Below are positions 1 through 6,744 of a stretch of 12,344 bases of DNA, in pieces (the first letter of the stretch is position 1; every line of letters starts with the position of its first letter). The position numbers and the translations under genes are program-made. This DNA is from Thermoplasmata archaeon. GTDB taxonomy: Archaea; Thermoplasmatota; Thermoplasmata; Lutacidiplasmatales; UBA184. The stretch spans positions 1 to 12,344 of the forward strand of contig JASHUS010000031.1 in assembly GCA_030039865.1 (NCBI GenBank). Reading direction: 5' to 3'. A model generated the notes under the pieces. It was not told the DNA's origin. It worked only from the letters and a program-made list of their open reading frames with translations, and made no database searches.

Positions 1-404
1 GCGGGGGGCGCCGCCGCGGGCCCCGGTTCGAGATAGCCCGCCGCGGTCCGCCGGTGGTGGAGAAGGACGCCGAGCAGTTGGTCGAACATCGCTCGCTCTT
101 CGGCCAGCGCGTTCGGCAGGTCGCGGGCGCCCCCGATGCTCGCCTGGAAGGCGGCCATGAGGACCTTCTGGACGCGGGCCTCGACGATGTCGCGCGCGAG
201 CGCGCTCGCCCGTTGGTACGTCTGCCGGGACATCTCGCCCTTGCGGCCGGACGGATTCTCCCGGAGGTCCGCCTCGTACGAACGCTTCAGCTCGGCGAGG
301 TACGTCTGGGTCGTCGTGTAGAAGTCGTGCGGGAGCTTCGCGAGGCCGCGCACCGCCGTCTCGTTGCGGCGCCACTCGAGGAGGAGGGTGAAATGGTCCG
401 GCAT
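1..404 (-). CDS. GINS complex subunit (archaeal Gins51-like), N-terminal part, cut by window edge
   Basis: DNA replication protein. In archaea GINS joins MCM and a Cdc45/RecJ-like protein in the replicative helicase. About 134 residues are visible, and the C-terminus lies beyond the left edge. The N-terminus reads MPDHFTLLLEWRRNE, followed by an LPxDFY motif at about residues 24-29, helical segments with YLAELKRSYEADL at about 35-47, and an RDIVEARVQKVLMAAF helix at about 71-86. The helical pattern and the LPxDFY-like motif are what I know from the archaeal GINS A-domain. The last visible residues turn Pro/Ala-rich, probably the linker to the B-domain. The ATG at 404 is the only start after an in-frame upstream TAG. 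There is no Shine-Dalgarno; a weak TATA-like CTTAGC at 431-436 would fit a leaderless transcript. The gene is divergent from the Toprim gene. Whether it is Gins51 or a Gins23-type paralogue cannot be decided from this part; I favour Gins51 because the A-domain is N-terminal. Confidence 0.8.
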   Translation of the reverse strand, partial: MPDHFTLLLEWRRNETAVRGLAKLPHDFYTTTQTYLAELKRSYEADLRENPSGRKGEMSRQTYQRASALARDIVEARVQKVLMAAFQASIGGARDLPNALAEERAMFDQLLGVLLHHRRTAAGYLEPGPAAAPP

Positions 405-430
405 CGGCTCCGCCGAGGAGGCCGGTGAGG

Positions 431-436
431 GCTAAG
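431..436 (-). promoter_or_regulatory. Weak TATA-like box for GINS gene
   Basis: On the minus strand this reads CTTAGC, centred about 29 bases before the GINS ATG. That spacing fits a leaderless archaeal transcript. The match is poor but it is one of the few AT-rich spots in the region. A second AT-rich patch, GTAAAC at about 441-446, could serve instead. Confidence 0.3.
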
Positions 437-517
437 AGGGTTTACGGGTTTCGCGACCCCGCGCCGCCCGACCGGGGGATGAGGCCCCGATCGCGTCGGC
501 CGCTTCCGGAGTATCCG

Positions 518-979
518 ATGCACCCGGGACCGAGCGGCGAAGAACCGTTCGATCAGTTCCTCGACCTCTGGGACCGCCTCTGCGCGGCGAGCCGCTCGCC
601 GGATACCGTCGTGGTCGTGGAAGGGGAACGCGATCGCCGCGCGCTGCGCCGGCTCGGCCTACCCGGGTCGATCCTGCTCGTCCACCGGGGGGATAGTCTC
701 GCGACGACCGCGCATCGAATCGCCCGCGCGAATCGTCGCGTGATCGTCCTGACCGACTGGGACGGCGAGGGCGGGGTCCTCGCGCGACGGTTGAAAGAGT
801 TCCTCGAGGCGGAGCCGCTCGATCTCGACCTCGAGTTCCGCCGTCGTCTCGCGCGCATCCTCCGCGGAGAGCTGGTGCACGTCGAGGGGCTGCACGGGTG
901 GGCCCGCCGCTCGGCGGAGGCCCGGGGCGCGACGCTCGACCATTTCCTGCCGGAGCCGGACGAGCCGGATCCGGTCTGA
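518..979 (+). CDS. Small Toprim-domain protein (COG1658 / UPF0292 type)
   Basis: A 153-residue protein that is almost entirely a Toprim fold, the metal-binding catalytic fold of DnaG primases, topoisomerases and RNase M5. The conserved acidic motifs are present: the glutamate in VVVVEGERDRRAL (E35) and the DxD in VIVLTDWDGEG (D80, D82). A conserved-looking HVEGL follows near residues 121-125. This layout matches the archaeal small primase-like family COG1658/UPF0292, whose cellular role is not settled; an RNA-processing nuclease role has been suggested by analogy with RNase M5. The ATG at 518 is preferred because GGAG sits six bases upstream and family members have short N-termini. In-frame ATGs at 425 and 479 would add an Arg/Pro-rich extension with no visible domain. 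It is divergent from the GINS gene and converges on L15e with 18 bases between stops. Confidence 0.8.
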   Translation: MHPGPSGEEPFDQFLDLWDRLCAASRSPDTVVVVEGERDRRALRRLGLPGSILLVHRGDSLATTAHRIARANRRVIVLTDWDGEGGVLARRLKEFLEAEPLDLDLEFRRRLARILRGELVHVEGLHGWARRSAEARGATLDHFLPEPDEPDPV

Positions 980-997
980 TCCGGGTCGGCGGCGCGT

Positions 998-1612
998 CTA
1001 CGGGATGACCTTGGTCTGGGTCCGACGCGTCGGGCGGCGGTTTCGAGCCCGGGACGGGCGGAAGCGCTCGGTCCCGCGGCCCTTCCAACGCAGCCCCCGT
1101 CCCTCGGTTCCCGCGCTGGTGAGGCCCCGGTAGACGCGGCCGTGCTGCGCGGGGGCCGCGATCCAGGATATCTTCGGATCGGCGAGGATCTCGGGCGCCG
1201 CGGGGTCGACCAGGATGACCTCGAAGAACTTCTGCTTCCCGTCCTCGCCGAGCCAGTACGAATTGAGCACCTCGAGGTTCGGGTAGTGCTTCTGCGCCCG
1301 CTCCTCGGCGATCCGCCGGAGGCTCTTCGCGAGGACCATCTGGAGGACCCCCTTGTGTTTCGGGCGGCGGCCCGCGATGATCGCCCGCTTGCGCTGGCCT
1401 CCTCGACGGACCTTGACCCGGACGACGATGAATCCCCGCTTCGCGCGGTACCCGACGGCCCGGGCCCGGTCGAGCCGGGTCGGACGCTCGAGCCGCGTGA
1501 CCGTATGCTCGCGTCGCCACGTTAGCAGTCGCTCGTGTCGGAGCGCGGCCCCGTCGTCCCCCTGGGTCTGACGGAACGAACGCGCCATGCGCCGATAGGC
1601 GGACGTCGGCAT
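998..1612 (-). CDS. rpl15e: Large-subunit ribosomal protein L15e
   Basis: A 204-residue, strongly basic protein of the large ribosomal subunit, in a family restricted to archaea and eukaryotes. Recognisable segments are SAYRRMARSF near the N-terminus, RLERPTRLDRARAVGYRAK at about 41-59, VVRVKVRRGGQRK at about 63-75, the GRRPKHKGV stretch, IAEERAQKHYPNLEVLNSYW at about 101-120 and FFEVILVDP. Length is close to the usual 190-200 residues. The ATG at 1612 keeps the family-typical SAY N-terminus and has a clear TATA box (1642-1649) about 34 bases upstream, implying a leader of only several bases. It stands alone, convergent with the Toprim gene and divergent from the GNAT/racemase operon. Identification is near certain. 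Confidence 0.97.
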   Translation of the reverse strand: MPTSAYRRMARSFRQTQGDDGAALRHERLLTWRREHTVTRLERPTRLDRARAVGYRAKRGFIVVRVKVRRGGQRKRAIIAGRRPKHKGVLQMVLAKSLRRIAEERAQKHYPNLEVLNSYWLGEDGKQKFFEVILVDPAAPEILADPKISWIAAPAQHGRVYRGLTSAGTEGRGLRWKGRGTERFRPSRARNRRPTRRTQTKVIP

Positions 1613-1641
1613 GGAAAGCGGCGCGGGGGACCCACGACCCG

Positions 1642-1649
1642 TTTATAAG
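1642..1649 (-). promoter_or_regulatory. TATA box for L15e gene
   Basis: CTTATAAA on the minus strand, centred about 34 bases before the L15e ATG, is the best TATA box in the window. With the usual 25-27 base TATA-to-start spacing, transcription would begin about 8 bases before the ATG. The element is nearly symmetric (TTTATAAG on the other strand) but lies too far (about 86 bases) from the divergent GTG at 1732 to be that gene's natural box. Confidence 0.65.
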
Positions 1650-1702
1650 GACACCGCGGGCGAGCGCGGGCCCACGCCGCCCGGCTCCTCGCCGAGTCGC
1701 GG

Positions 1703-1710
1703 GTTATGTA
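1703..1710 (+). promoter_or_regulatory. TATA-like box for GNAT/racemase operon
   Basis: GTTATGTA is centred about 25 bases before the GTG at 1732, where a leaderless archaeal transcript would need its TATA box. No Shine-Dalgarno precedes that GTG, which agrees with leaderless initiation and supports the GTG as the start. Confidence 0.5.
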
Positions 1711-1731
1711 CCGCGGGACCGTGAACCGGTC

Positions 1732-2613
1732 GTGGCCAGCGTCGACGATCCGCCCCGCTTGTGGAAGACGGTCATCCGACGCCTGGAGAGCTCGGAGGAG
1801 TTCCGCGCGGTGGAGGACGTTCAGCGCGACGCCTGGGGGCTCGGCACCGAGCCCCCGGTCCCCGCGACGATCCTGCGCGCGTTCCAGGACAACGGGGGGC
1901 TCCTCTTGGGGGCATTCGACGGCCCGCGCATGGTCGGGTTCACGATGGGATTCCTCGGTCGGGAGCGGGGGGCGACCTTTCACTACTCGCACATGACCGC
2001 CGTGCGGCGCGCGGCCCAGAACCGTCACCTCGGCTTCGAGCTCAAGTGCCGGCAGCGCGAGGAGGTGCTCGCGTCGGGCCTCGAGGAGGTCCGCTGGACG
2101 TTCGACCCGCTCCAGAGCAAGAACGCGCGTCTGAACGTGCGTCGGCTGGGGGGGCGGTCATCGCTCTATCTTCCCCGGTACTACGGCCCGATGTCCGACG
2201 CGATCAACGCCGGTCTCGAGACCGACCGACTCCTTCTCCGTTGGCCGATCGCAAGTCGCCGCGTAGGGGAACGGCTCGGGCGGCCGGTCCCGGACGCCGA
2301 AGCCGACGCGGCGCTCTGGCGTCGGTCCCGCGCGCTCCTCGAGTCGTCCGTGCGCCCGAACGGCGTCCGCGTGCCCGGTCGCGCGCTTTCCCCCGAGGGT
2401 CCCAGCGTGCACCTCGAGATACCGTTCGATCTCTCCCGGATGCGATCGGCCGACCCCGATGCCGTACGTCGCTGGAGGACCGTGACCCGGGCGGCTTTCG
2501 AGGACGCGTTCCGATCCGGGTACGTCGTGGACGACTTCCTCGTGCGGGAGATCGACGGGGAGCGCCGGAGTTTCTACGTGCTCACGCTGGGGGAGGCGAA
2601 CGATGCGACTTAG
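1732..2613 (+). CDS. GNAT-family N-acyltransferase (COG3375-like), linked to racemase
   Basis: A 293-residue acyltransferase of the GNAT superfamily, which moves an acyl group from CoA to an amine. The GNAT core covers roughly residues 13-170. It contains GGLLLGAFDGPRMVGFTMGF (strands b2-b3, about 55-74), HMTAVRRAAQNRHLGFELK (87-105), where QNRHLGFELK forms the CoA pyrophosphate loop, then WTFDPLQSKNARLN (122-135) and an LGGRSSLYLPRYYG segment typical of COG3375 proteins. Residues after about 195 form an extra C-terminal domain with no motif I know. The start is a GTG with a TATA-like box 25 bases upstream. Its 3' end overlaps the racemase gene by 11 bases, so the two are almost certainly co-transcribed. 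From bacterial precedents, where such a GNAT succinylates D-amino acids for an N-succinylamino-acid racemase, I infer an amino-acid N-succinyl- or acetyltransferase. The acyl donor and substrate are not visible in the sequence. Confidence 0.82.
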   Translation: MASVDDPPRLWKTVIRRLESSEEFRAVEDVQRDAWGLGTEPPVPATILRAFQDNGGLLLGAFDGPRMVGFTMGFLGRERGATFHYSHMTAVRRAAQNRHLGFELKCRQREEVLASGLEEVRWTFDPLQSKNARLNVRRLGGRSSLYLPRYYGPMSDAINAGLETDRLLLRWPIASRRVGERLGRPVPDAEADAALWRRSRALLESSVRPNGVRVPGRALSPEGPSVHLEIPFDLSRMRSADPDAVRRWRTVTRAAFEDAFRSGYVVDDFLVREIDGERRSFYVLTLGEANDAT

Positions 2614-3721
2614 TTCCGCCCGCCTGGAGGAGATGTCGCTCGACCTGGTCGAGCCGTTCGAGACGAGCTTCGGCGTCGAAAAGCGCCGCGAGTTCCTCCT
2701 CCTGCGCCTCGAGACCCGGGAGGGTGTCGAGGGATGGGGCGAGTGCGTGGCCGCGCGCGATCCTCTGTATTCGAGCGAGTCGAACGCCTCCGCGCGCGAC
2801 ATGCTCGCGCGCCACCTCCTCCCCTCGGTCCTGGCCGCGCGCGAGATCACGCCGGAGTCGTTCGCCGCGTACGCCCGCCGGTTCCGCGGGAACGAGATGG
2901 CGAAGTCGGCGGTCGAGACCGCCCTCATCGACCTCGCGTCCCGCGAACGGGGCGTCTCCGTCGCCCGCTACCTCGGCGCCCCACGTCGCCGCGTGGAGGT
3001 CGGCGTCTCGGTCGGGATCCAGCCGAGCGTTGCGGCCCTGGTCCGGCGGGTCGGGCGCTACCGGGAGGACGGGTACGGGCGCGTGAAGCTGAAGGTACGA
3101 CCGGGCTGGGACGCGGATCCGGTACGCGCGGTCCGCCGCGCGCATCCCGATCTCGAGCTCTGGGTCGACGCGAACCAGGGCTACCCGACCTCGGCCGGCG
3201 GCCGGATCCGGACGTGGGCGACGGCGAACCGCATCGCCCAGGTCGAGCAGCCGTTCGGCGAGCGGGCGATCCGCGCCCACGCCGAGCTCGCCCGGGGCGC
3301 GCCGTACCGGGTCTGCCTCGACGAGTCGATCGTCGACGATCTCTCCCTCGAGGACGCGCTCCAGGCCCGGGCGGTCACCAGCCTGAACGTCAAGACCGGC
3401 CGGGTCGGGGGTCCGATCATGGGTCGGGCCCTCGCGCGACGCGCGGCGCGATCTCGCGTGCCCGCATGGGTCGGCGGGATGCTGGAGAGCGGGATCGGCC
3501 GGGCGCACAACGTCGCGCTCGCGGCCCTGCGCGAGATGGTGCTGCCCGGTGACATCTCGGCCAGCGACCGGTACTATCGTGAGGACCTGATCACGGCACC
3601 GTTCACCCTCGGCCCGGGGAGCACGCTCGAGGTTCCGACCGGCCCGGGGATCGGCGTGGAAGTCTCCGAGGCGGCCCTACGCCGCCACCGCCGCCGATCG
3701 AAGCTCGTTCGGGCGGCCTGA
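2603..3721 (+). CDS. N-acylamino-acid racemase / o-succinylbenzoate synthase (enolase superfamily)
   Basis: A 372-residue enolase-superfamily enzyme of the muconate-lactonizing subgroup, close in layout to MenC (OSBS) and N-succinylamino-acid racemase (NSAR). It has an N-terminal capping domain (about 1-125, with EPFETSFGVEKRR and WGECVA) followed by a (b/a)7b barrel. Catalytic signatures are complete: the KxK pair in VKLKV (K162, K164), metal ligands D189 (WVDANQGY), E215 (QVEQPF) and D240 (CLDES), the opposing base K264 (LNVKTGRVGG), and the GGMLESGIGRAHNVALAA barrel strand at 291-308. Sequence alone rarely separates OSBS from NSAR. The overlapping GNAT gene and lack of other menaquinone genes nearby favour NSAR, which would make the pair two steps of a D- to L-amino-acid conversion. 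The ATG at 2603 lies inside the end of the GNAT gene and fits a coupled operon. It converges on the gene ending at 3745. Confidence 0.88.
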   Translation: MRLSSARLEEMSLDLVEPFETSFGVEKRREFLLLRLETREGVEGWGECVAARDPLYSSESNASARDMLARHLLPSVLAAREITPESFAAYARRFRGNEMAKSAVETALIDLASRERGVSVARYLGAPRRRVEVGVSVGIQPSVAALVRRVGRYREDGYGRVKLKVRPGWDADPVRAVRRAHPDLELWVDANQGYPTSAGGRIRTWATANRIAQVEQPFGERAIRAHAELARGAPYRVCLDESIVDDLSLEDALQARAVTSLNVKTGRVGGPIMGRALARRAARSRVPAWVGGMLESGIGRAHNVALAALREMVLPGDISASDRYYREDLITAPFTLGPGSTLEVPTGPGIGVEVSEAALRRHRRRSKLVRAA

Positions 3722-3744
3722 AGGCGGATCCCCGTTCCCGGCGC

Positions 3745-4155
3745 TCAGGCCGGGGCGGAACCGTTCGTCCAGGGCAGGTGCGACTCCGACGGACGGATCA
3801 CCTTCGCCGTCGCGTGACTCTCGGTATGGACGACCCGCTCGAGGTGGCTCTGGATCTCGCGGACGAGCCGGTCCATCCGGGCCCGCTCCGGCTCGGGAAC
3901 GGCCTGCGGCGCCTCCCACACGAGGGCGGCGCCCCCGCTCGTCGGGTAGAGTCGGAACTCGAGGGCCGACGCCGCGGGAGGCACGGCGGGGTTCATCCGC
4001 TCGAGCGTGCCGCGCACGCGGCTCTCGATCGGCTCCGTCGACTCGCTGCGCTCGACGCGGTAGCCGAGCGTCCCGAGATAGTCGGCGACGTAGCCGGCGA
4101 ACCGCTCGCGACCGATGCCACGCGCCCTCAGCCAGTCACCGTTGCCTTCGACCAC
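3745..4155 (-). CDS. Conserved-looking hypothetical protein, 136 residues, last gene of ftsY cluster
   Basis: I do not recognise this family. The protein is soluble-looking, with no signal peptide or membrane span. An N-terminal helix (ERFAGYVADYLGTLGYRV, about 17-34) leads into probable strands around ESRVRGTLERM and SALEFRLYP, then GGAALVWEAP (about 74-83) and an amphipathic helix RMDRLVREIQSHLERVVHTE (about 92-111). A short helix, strands and a long C-terminal helix could be an alpha/beta sandwich, but this is a guess. The GTG start at 4155 overlaps the methyltransferase gene by 20 bases and is preceded by GAGGG at a suitable distance, so translation is probably coupled. GC-rich third positions match its neighbours. 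Its place at the end of an L18Ae-prefoldin-FtsY-TrmJ cluster hints at a translation-related job, with no direct support. Confidence 0.7.
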   Translation of the reverse strand: MVEGNGDWLRARGIGRERFAGYVADYLGTLGYRVERSESTEPIESRVRGTLERMNPAVPPAASALEFRLYPTSGGAALVWEAPQAVPEPERARMDRLVREIQSHLERVVHTESHATAKVIRPSESHLPWTNGSAPA

Positions 4156-4888
4156 GGGATTTCCCTCGATCCAGCGCCCGCTCGGTGCTCTTGAGGAGCC
4201 CGAGGAGCATCCGGTGCTCCGCCTCAGTCGGAGTCGCCCGGCCGAGGACGCGACGAAACAGGAGGATTAAACCCCGTCGTTTGTGCGCGGGGTAGCCCGT
4301 GCGGGTCAGTAGCACGCCGAGCCGGTCCAGGAAGAGCTCCTTCTCCCGCCCGTCGAGAGGCAGGACCTCAGGGGCCGGCGTCGTCTCGGGGTCGCCCGGG
4401 CCCCCGGCCCGGTGGAGCGCGTAGAGGACGATCGCCGCCGCGTGCGAGAGGTTGAGCGTCGGGAACTCCCGGCGGGCCGGTATGTGCACGACGAGGTCGC
4501 AGCGCGCCAGCTCGTCGCGGGAGAGGCCGTTGTCCTCGGGCCCGAAGGCGATCGCGATCCGCCCGACGAGCGGCCGCAGGAGCTCGCCCAGCCGCTCCGG
4601 GCTCACCGAGCGTCGCAGGTACGCGCTCGATCGTCCGGTGGAGAGGTCCGTGGTCCCGACGACGAGATCGGCCGACACCACGGCGTCGGCGAACGAACGC
4701 GCCCGCGCCGCGCCCGTCAGGAGCCCAAGTCCGCCCATCGCGCGGCGGCGCGCTTCGGTGCCGACGCGCGCCCGCGGCGCGACGAGCACGAGGCGGTCCG
4801 CGCCGAAGTTCCGCGCCACGCGCGCGACCGCCCCGACGTTCCCGTCCTCCTTGGGCCGGACCAGGACGACGTCGATCCGGGCGGTCAC
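4136..4888 (-). CDS. trmJ: tRNA 2'-O-methyltransferase, TrmJ type (SPOUT/SpoU)
   Basis: A 250-residue SPOUT-class methyltransferase that uses S-adenosylmethionine to 2'-O-methylate tRNA; TrmJ acts on position 32 in the anticodon loop. The three SpoU motifs are complete: motif 1 GNVGAVARVARNFGA (16-30) with N17 and the catalytic-type arginine of motif 1, motif 2 IAFGPEDNGLS (113-123) and motif 3 PTLNLSHAAAIVLY (143-156), forming the trefoil-knot cofactor site. The C-terminal helical domain (about 180-240, FLDRLGVLLTRTGYPAHKRR and TEAEHRMLLGLL) is the extension found in TrmJ. The GTG start at 4888 shares a GTGA with the FtsY stop, so translation is very likely coupled to ftsY. Archaeal TrmJ is generally described as cytidine-specific. 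Assignment to TrmJ rather than another SpoU protein is strong because of the C-terminal domain. Confidence 0.9.
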   Translation of the reverse strand: MTARIDVVLVRPKEDGNVGAVARVARNFGADRLVLVAPRARVGTEARRRAMGGLGLLTGAARARSFADAVVSADLVVGTTDLSTGRSSAYLRRSVSPERLGELLRPLVGRIAIAFGPEDNGLSRDELARCDLVVHIPARREFPTLNLSHAAAIVLYALHRAGGPGDPETTPAPEVLPLDGREKELFLDRLGVLLTRTGYPAHKRRGLILLFRRVLGRATPTEAEHRMLLGLLKSTERALDRGKSRGRRQR

Positions 4889-5946
4889 CCGGCGGTCCCC
4901 TCCTCGAAGAGCCGCCGGACCATCCAGTCCGGGTCGAAGGGGAGGAGGTCGGCGTACCCCTGGCCGACCCCCACGAAGAGGATCGGCTTCTTCGTGACGA
5001 ACGTCGCGCTCAGCGCCGCCCCGCCCTTCGTGTCGGCGTCGAGCTTCGTGAGGATCAGCCCGTCGATCCCGATCGCCGCATCGAAGAGCTTCGCCTGCTC
5101 GATGACATCGTTCCCGCTCAGGCCGTCGCCGACGAACACCGTGAGGGCCGGCGCCACGACGCGGCGGATCTTCTTGGCCTCCTCGATGAGGTTCTCGTTG
5201 GTGTGCTGACGGCCCGCCGTGTCGACCAGGACCGTGTCGAGGTGGCGCGCCCGGGCGTGCTGCACGGCATCGAACGAGACCGCGGCCGGGTCGCTCCCTT
5301 CTTGCTGCCGCACGACCCGGACGCCGAGCCGCTCCCCGTGCACGAGGAGCTGCTCGATCGCCCCCGCGCGGAAGGTGTCGCCGGCCGCGATGACGCTCGT
5401 GAGGTGCTGAGCGGCGAGCCAGCCGGCCATCTTCGCGATCGTCGTCGTCTTCCCGCTGCCGTTGACGCCCACGAAGAGGATGACGTACGGTTTTTCGGTC
5501 CGCGACCGGATCGCGGCCGCGAGGTCGACCGTCGGCCGGGCGAGGATGGCGCGGACCGAGTGCTCGAGCGACACCTTGATCGCGCCCTCCGCGTCGGCGC
5601 CCACTCGCAGCTTCTTGCCCGCGAGCTCCCGCCGCAGGTCCCGGCGCATGCGCTCGATGACGGGCAGGGCCACGTCGGACTGGAGCAGCGCGATCTCGAG
5701 ATCGTCGAGCACGTCGTCGACGGTCTCCTCCTTGAGGCGTCGACCGAGGAAACCTTCCGTGAACGGACCTTCGCCCTCCGTCGGCGGGGAAGGCGCGGCC
5801 GGCATCGCGACCCGGCCGGCGGGCCGAGCCGGTGGGGGGGTCGAGGGGCCGGGCGCCGAGATAGGAGCGGAGACGGGGGTCGCGGGTTCGGGCGCGTCCT
5901 CGCCCGGTTTCGATCGGCGCAATCGGGCCTTAATTGCTGCCCACAT
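4885..5946 (-). CDS. ftsY: Signal recognition particle receptor FtsY
   Basis: The SRP receptor GTPase, which docks ribosome-SRP complexes at the membrane. It has 353 residues from the ATG at 5946. A basic N-terminus (MWAAIKARLRRSK) leads into a Pro/Ala-rich linker (about 17-60), then the helical N domain (about 63-145, EETVDDVLDDLEIALLQSDV) and the G domain. GTPase motifs are intact: G1 GVNGSGKT (160-167), G2 DTFRAG (190-195), G3 DTAGR (242-246), G4 TKLD (300-303), closing with GGAALS and GVGQGYADLLPFDPDWMV. The frame stays open upstream to 6042, but that would bury the start deep inside prefoldin. The 5946 ATG overlaps the prefoldin end by 17 bases and gives the expected short archaeal form. 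There is no bacterial-style long acidic domain. It sits between pfdA and trmJ, overlapping both, in one operon. Confidence 0.95.
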   Translation of the reverse strand: MWAAIKARLRRSKPGEDAPEPATPVSAPISAPGPSTPPPARPAGRVAMPAAPSPPTEGEGPFTEGFLGRRLKEETVDDVLDDLEIALLQSDVALPVIERMRRDLRRELAGKKLRVGADAEGAIKVSLEHSVRAILARPTVDLAAAIRSRTEKPYVILFVGVNGSGKTTTIAKMAGWLAAQHLTSVIAAGDTFRAGAIEQLLVHGERLGVRVVRQQEGSDPAAVSFDAVQHARARHLDTVLVDTAGRQHTNENLIEEAKKIRRVVAPALTVFVGDGLSGNDVIEQAKLFDAAIGIDGLILTKLDADTKGGAALSATFVTKKPILFVGVGQGYADLLPFDPDWMVRRLFEEGTAG

Positions 5947-6397
5947 TCGCCGGTCCGCCGCCTGCTCGGGCGATCGTGTCGATCCGGCGGGAGAGGAGCT
6001 GAATGCGCTCATCGAGCGTGCTGATCTGACCCTCCATCTCACGGACCGCCTGGTCGATCCGCTGCACGCGTTCGGCGAGCAGCTCGACGACCTTCGGCCG
6101 TTCCATCTCGACGACGATGCCGGAACCGATCCCGATCAGCACCGGAGCCTTCCGGTCGACCGACCCCCGCACGAACGTCTCGCCGCCGAGCGGCAGGAGC
6201 AGCTCGGTGCCCTCGGGCGCACGGTCGACCCCTTCGAGGCTCTCGCGCGCGCGTACGTGGTCCTGCCGCGAGCCCGCGAGGATCTGGTGCTGCTGGAGCA
6301 GCGCGTTGAGCTGGTTGCGGTACGCTTCCAGCCGCATGAGGTCCTCCTGGACCTCGGCTTCGAGCTCGCTGTCGGACGGGGGCTGCGCGGACGCCAT
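5930..6397 (-). CDS. pfdA: Prefoldin alpha subunit
   Basis: The alpha subunit of the hexameric prefoldin chaperone, which captures unfolded proteins in coiled-coil tentacles and hands them to the thermosome. The 155-residue sequence shows the expected order: an N-terminal coiled coil (about 10-55, EVQEDLMRLEAYRNQLNALL), the hairpin region with GTELLLPLGGETFVRGSV (63-80) and the conserved VLIGIGSGIVVEM (86-98), then a C-terminal coiled coil (about 102-143, VVELLAERVQRIDQAV). The ATG at 6397 has no Shine-Dalgarno but has a TATA-like GTTAAG about 34 bases upstream (6429-6434), so the gene may have its own promoter besides any read-through from L18Ae. Its stop lies inside the start of ftsY. Confidence 0.93.
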   Translation of the reverse strand: MASAQPPSDSELEAEVQEDLMRLEAYRNQLNALLQQHQILAGSRQDHVRARESLEGVDRAPEGTELLLPLGGETFVRGSVDRKAPVLIGIGSGIVVEMERPKVVELLAERVQRIDQAVREMEGQISTLDERIQLLSRRIDTIARAGGGPANVGSN

Positions 6398-6428
6398 GAA
6401 ACGCTCGACCCGGGCACCCGACGTACGA

Positions 6429-6434
6429 CTTAAC
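6429..6434 (-). promoter_or_regulatory. TATA-like box for pfdA-ftsY-trmJ operon
   Basis: GTTAAG on the minus strand, in the 68-base gap between L18Ae and prefoldin, is centred about 34 bases before the pfdA ATG. It would give a leader of a few bases. The same CGTTAAG core recurs before the DUF92 gene. Confidence 0.4.
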
Positions 6435-6465
6435 GCTCGCGGCGGGCGTTCGAACGCCTTCGGGG

Positions 6466-6663
6466 CTAGCTCGGCCCGGCCGCCGTGACCTCGGTCACCG
6501 AATCGATCCGGATCTGGTGGCGCTTCACGTGGTGGCAGCCGCCGATCTCGGAAAGGGCCCAGTGTCGGGCGGTCTCCGCGTCATCCGCCTCGTGCTGCTT
6601 CGTGAACGGTTGCCAATAGCCCCGTCGCGCGTTGAACGCCCCGGTCACCTGGAAGATCGGCAT
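6466..6663 (-). CDS. rpl18a: Large-subunit ribosomal protein L18Ae (LX)
   Basis: A 65-residue ribosomal protein, the archaeal LX / eL20 family. Diagnostic segments are the start MPIFQVTGAFNARRGYWQPF, then KQHEADDAETARHWALSEIG (about 22-41) and the basic HHVKRHQIRIDSVTEV (about 44-59). Archaeal LX proteins are this small, so it is complete. It has a good TATA box (6698-6705) giving a short leader. In many euryarchaea LX is followed by prefoldin alpha and ftsY, as here, and is preceded by L39e, L31e and eIF6. Those three are absent here, where the upstream neighbours are a small ORF and a ThiI-like gene. The neighbourhood plus the sequence make the call secure. Confidence 0.93.
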   Translation of the reverse strand: MPIFQVTGAFNARRGYWQPFTKQHEADDAETARHWALSEIGGCHHVKRHQIRIDSVTEVTAAGPS

Positions 6664-6697
6664 GAGGTTCGGTGGGAAAACCGCCGGCCTCGAGGAC

Positions 6698-6705
6698 CTA
6701 TAAGG
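6698..6705 (-). promoter_or_regulatory. TATA box for L18Ae gene
   Basis: CCTTATAG on the minus strand, centred about 38 bases before the L18Ae ATG, implies a leader of roughly 12 bases. It lies in the 81-base gap after the small ORF ending at 6745, so L18Ae probably starts a new transcript. Confidence 0.55.
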
Positions 6706-6744
6706 GTATGCGGGCGCTCGCAGGGCGAGCTCGCGGCGGGCGGA

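Noticed and set aside
432..1520. Long minus-strand open frame overlapping the Toprim and L15e genes
   Set aside because: It is Arg/Pro/Gly-rich without any motif and lies across two well-supported genes; long spurious frames are expected at this GC content.
1613..1731. Possible RNA gene or riboswitch between L15e and the GNAT gene
   Set aside because: Only TATA-like boxes for the two divergent genes stand out; I see no tRNA-like or conserved riboswitch pattern.
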